From Rhizobiaceae bacterium MnEN-MB40S (GTDB taxonomy: Bacteria; Pseudomonadota; Alphaproteobacteria; Rhizobiales; Rhizobiaceae): DNA of 64,000 bases. The stretch is taken from the NCBI GenBank assembly GCA_024343425.1, contig BRLC01000016.1, positions 1-64,000 on the forward strand, in the 5' to 3' direction. Below, piece by piece: positions 62,148-64,000 of the stretch (within the stretch, counting starts at the first letter, position 1; each line of letters opens with the position of its first letter). The notes beneath the pieces are model-generated. The model searched no databases and was not told where the DNA came from. It saw only the letters and a list, made by a program, of their open reading frames with translations. The position numbers and the translations under genes are program-made.

Positions 62148-63764
62148 ATGACCGCCGCCATTCTCTTTGTCCTTGTTCTCGTCCTGCTGTTTCTCGGCGT
62201 TCCCGTCGCCGTGGCTCTGGGGCTGTCATCCATCCTCATCATCGCCTTCTTCTCGGCGGACTCCATGTCGTCCGTGGCGCTGCAGCTCTTCACCGCGTCG
62301 CAAAACTACACGCTGCTCGCCATTCCCTTCTTTGTTCTCGCCTCCGCCTTCATGTCGACGGGAGGCGTCGCCAACCGGATCATCCGCTTCGCGATCGCGG
62401 CCGTCGGCAGTTTTCGCGGCGGGCTCGCCATGGCGAGCGTTCTGGCCTGCATGCTGTTTGCGGCGCTCTCGGGATCGTCGCCCGCAACCGTCGTCGCAAT
62501 CGGCACGATCGCCATCGCGGGCATGCGCCAGGTCGGCTACTCAAAGGAATTCGCCTCCGGCGTGATCGCCAATGCAGGGACGCTCGGCATCCTCATTCCG
62601 CCGTCGATCGTGATGGTCGTCTATTCGGCCGCGACCGATGTCTCTGTCGGACGGATGTTCCTGGCCGGCGTCATTCCGGGCATCGTCGCCGGTCTGATGC
62701 TTATGATCGCGATCTATGTCATGGCCCGCTACAAGAACCTGCCCGCCGAACCCTGGAAGGGCGTGCACGAACTGATCGAGGGCGGAAAACAGGCCGGCTG
62801 GGGCATGTTCCTGATCATCATCATTCTCGGCGGCATCTATGGCGGCGTCTTCACGCCCACGGAAGCGGCCGCGGTGGCCGCCGTCTACGCCTTCTTCGTG
62901 GCGATCTTCATCTATCGCGACATGGGTCCGATGAAGGACATCCCCTGGGTATCAGAAACCGATTCCGACAGCCGGCGCGTCGGCTTCTCGGCGACGGTCT
63001 ACGGCATCGCCTTCTTCTTCGTCTGGATGATCCTGTCATTCTTTGCGACCGCCGATTCCGAAACCGTGACGCTTACCCACCGCTTCTGGGCCGGGGTGGT
63101 CCTGTCCGTCGCCATCACCATCGCCTATGCGCTGTGGCGGGGAACCGGCGGCGTTGCCGCCATACCGTCCTATCTTACAGCGGGATTTCCGGTCTGGGGA
63201 CGCAATCTCGGCCTGATGGGACGGAACTTCTTCCGCGCCTTCTTCAACGAGGAAACCCGCAAGGTCATGGTCGACGCCTCGCGCACGACCATCATGCTGA
63301 TGTTCATCATCGTCAATGCGCTGCTGTTCGCCCATGTGCTGACTGGAGAGCGTATTCCGCAGTCGATCGCGGAAACGATGATCGGCATCGGCTTCAACTG
63401 GTTCACCTTCCTGATCGCCGTCAACGTGCTGCTTCTGATCGGGGGTCAGTTCATGGAGCCGTCAGGCCTGCTGCTGATCGTGGCGCCGGTGGTGTTCCCG
63501 ATCGCCATGGAGCTCGGCGTCGATCCGGTGCATCTCGGCATCATCATGGTGGTGAACATGGAAATCGGCATGATCACGCCGCCGATCGGGCTCAACCTCT
63601 TCGTCACGTCAGGCATAACGGGGATGAGCTTGATGCAGGTGGTCAAGGCGGCGCTTCCGTTCGTCGCCGTGCTGTTTGTCTTCCTGATCCTCGTGACCTA
63701 TCTGCCGGCGCTTTCGACCACGCTGCCCTATGCGCTGATGGGGCCGGAGATCGTCACGCGGTAG
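62148..63764 (+). CDS. dctM: TRAP transporter large permease DctM
   Basis: Large permease of 538 residues, about 100 longer than a standard DctM. The core signatures are present (YTLLAIPFFVLASAFMSTGG; LFAALSGSSPATVVAIGT; GTLGILIPPSIVMVVYSAAT; MEIGMITPPIGLNLFVTSG). The extra length lies in the middle (about residues 250-370): a charged stretch (SETDSDSRR) and two or three additional hydrophobic helices. Such long DctM forms are found in C4-dicarboxylate systems of alphaproteobacteria. It closes the dctPQM operon. Confidence 0.93.
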   Translation: MTAAILFVLVLVLLFLGVPVAVALGLSSILIIAFFSADSMSSVALQLFTASQNYTLLAIPFFVLASAFMSTGGVANRIIRFAIAAVGSFRGGLAMASVLACMLFAALSGSSPATVVAIGTIAIAGMRQVGYSKEFASGVIANAGTLGILIPPSIVMVVYSAATDVSVGRMFLAGVIPGIVAGLMLMIAIYVMARYKNLPAEPWKGVHELIEGGKQAGWGMFLIIIILGGIYGGVFTPTEAAAVAAVYAFFVAIFIYRDMGPMKDIPWVSETDSDSRRVGFSATVYGIAFFFVWMILSFFATADSETVTLTHRFWAGVVLSVAITIAYALWRGTGGVAAIPSYLTAGFPVWGRNLGLMGRNFFRAFFNEETRKVMVDASRTTIMLMFIIVNALLFAHVLTGERIPQSIAETMIGIGFNWFTFLIAVNVLLLIGGQFMEPSGLLLIVAPVVFPIAMELGVDPVHLGIIMVVNMEIGMITPPIGLNLFVTSGITGMSLMQVVKAALPFVAVLFVFLILVTYLPALSTTLPYALMGPEIVTR

Positions 63765-63782
63765 GCGGCGGCCAATTCGGCG

Positions 63783-64000
63783 TCACGCCGCGTTGAGAAA
63801 CCGGTCAATCCGCTCGATCGCGGCGACGATGTCATCGTCGGAAGCGGCGCAGGAGAGGCGGATATAGCCTTCGCCGAGCGTGCCGAAATCGGGCCCGCCA
63901 ACGGTGGCGACGCCGGTTTCCTCAAGGAGGGCCGAGGCAAGTTTTTTGGATTTCCAGCCGGTGTCGCGAATATTGGCGAAGGCGTAGAAGGCGCCCTTGG
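63783..64000 (-). CDS. Class I/II aminotransferase, C-terminal part (start outside window)
   Basis: Read on the minus strand, the last 71 codons encode GAFYAFANIRDTGWKSKKLA, then EETGVATVGGPDFGTLGEGY and IRLSCAASDDDIVAAIERI, ending FLNAA. This is the C-terminal small domain of an AspC-like PLP aminotransferase (G-x-F-Y near the window edge and the conserved Arg in YIRLS). The amino-donor specificity cannot be told. Convergent with dctM, 18 bp apart; no terminator is seen. Confidence 0.85.
   Translation of the reverse strand, partial: KGAFYAFANIRDTGWKSKKLASALLEETGVATVGGPDFGTLGEGYIRLSCAASDDDIVAAIERIDRFLNAA

Overview
The window looks like a chromosomal segment of an alphaproteobacterium, most likely of the order Hyphomicrobiales (Rhizobiales). 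The base composition is GC-rich. It carries a RirA-type iron regulator with the three cluster-ligating cysteines, Irr-type iron control elements, a single-chain indolepyruvate ferredoxin oxidoreductase, an urt-ure nitrogen cluster with a sigma-54-like promoter and a DctB/DctD-controlled TRAP system. Genus cannot be decided from the sequence alone.

Layout. 1-182: 3' end of a 5S rRNA gene and the rRNA operon terminator. 215-4117: MgtE Mg2+ channel, DUF202 membrane protein, APC permease and a VIT1/CCC1 Fe/Mn transporter with an Irr box in its promoter. 4122-14683: a twelve-gene minus-strand run, urtABCDE-ureDABCEFG, for high-affinity urea import and nickel urease. 14684-18418: a structured leader and a GabD-type aldehyde dehydrogenase, then a divergent AraC/SDR pair. 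18419-22761: a 1267-residue autotransporter with an AT-rich upstream region. 22900-31919: SH3 protein, HxlR/methyltransferase pair, aromatic aminotransferase plus indolepyruvate oxidoreductase with a divergent Lrp regulator, and an MFS carrier. 31916-37044: a catabolic module of FAD oxidoreductase plus a TRAP transporter under a divergent LysR with a clear operator. 37054-43684: a three-gene cluster (transglutaminase/DUF2126, circularly permuted ATP-grasp/alpha-E, transglutaminase) that resembles a predicted peptide-ligation or peptide-modification system of unknown product. 43774-48274: DUF4375 protein, small heme-copper-oxidase-like membrane protein, acyl-CoA dehydrogenase, SCP2 protein and an L,D-transpeptidase. 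48268-53344: a second autotransporter and an AraC regulator in an AT-richer, possibly acquired stretch. 53345-55141: rirA divergent from an orphan ferric-iron binding protein. 55140-63785: TrhO, KDPG aldolase, DctB-DctD and a C4-dicarboxylate TRAP operon behind a strong sigma-54 promoter. The window ends inside an aminotransferase gene.

Common threads. Nitrogen and carbon scavenging (urea, aromatic amino acids, dicarboxylates, an unknown TRAP substrate) dominates, and iron homeostasis appears at two sites that share an identical 12-base Irr-box core. In all three multi-gene transport operons that contain a solute-binding protein gene, a perfect or near-perfect GC-rich hairpin without a U-tract follows that gene, which suggests a shared way of making more binding protein than permease.

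No CRISPR array, transposase, integrase or tRNA gene was recognised. All functional names rest on sequence reading without database searches.
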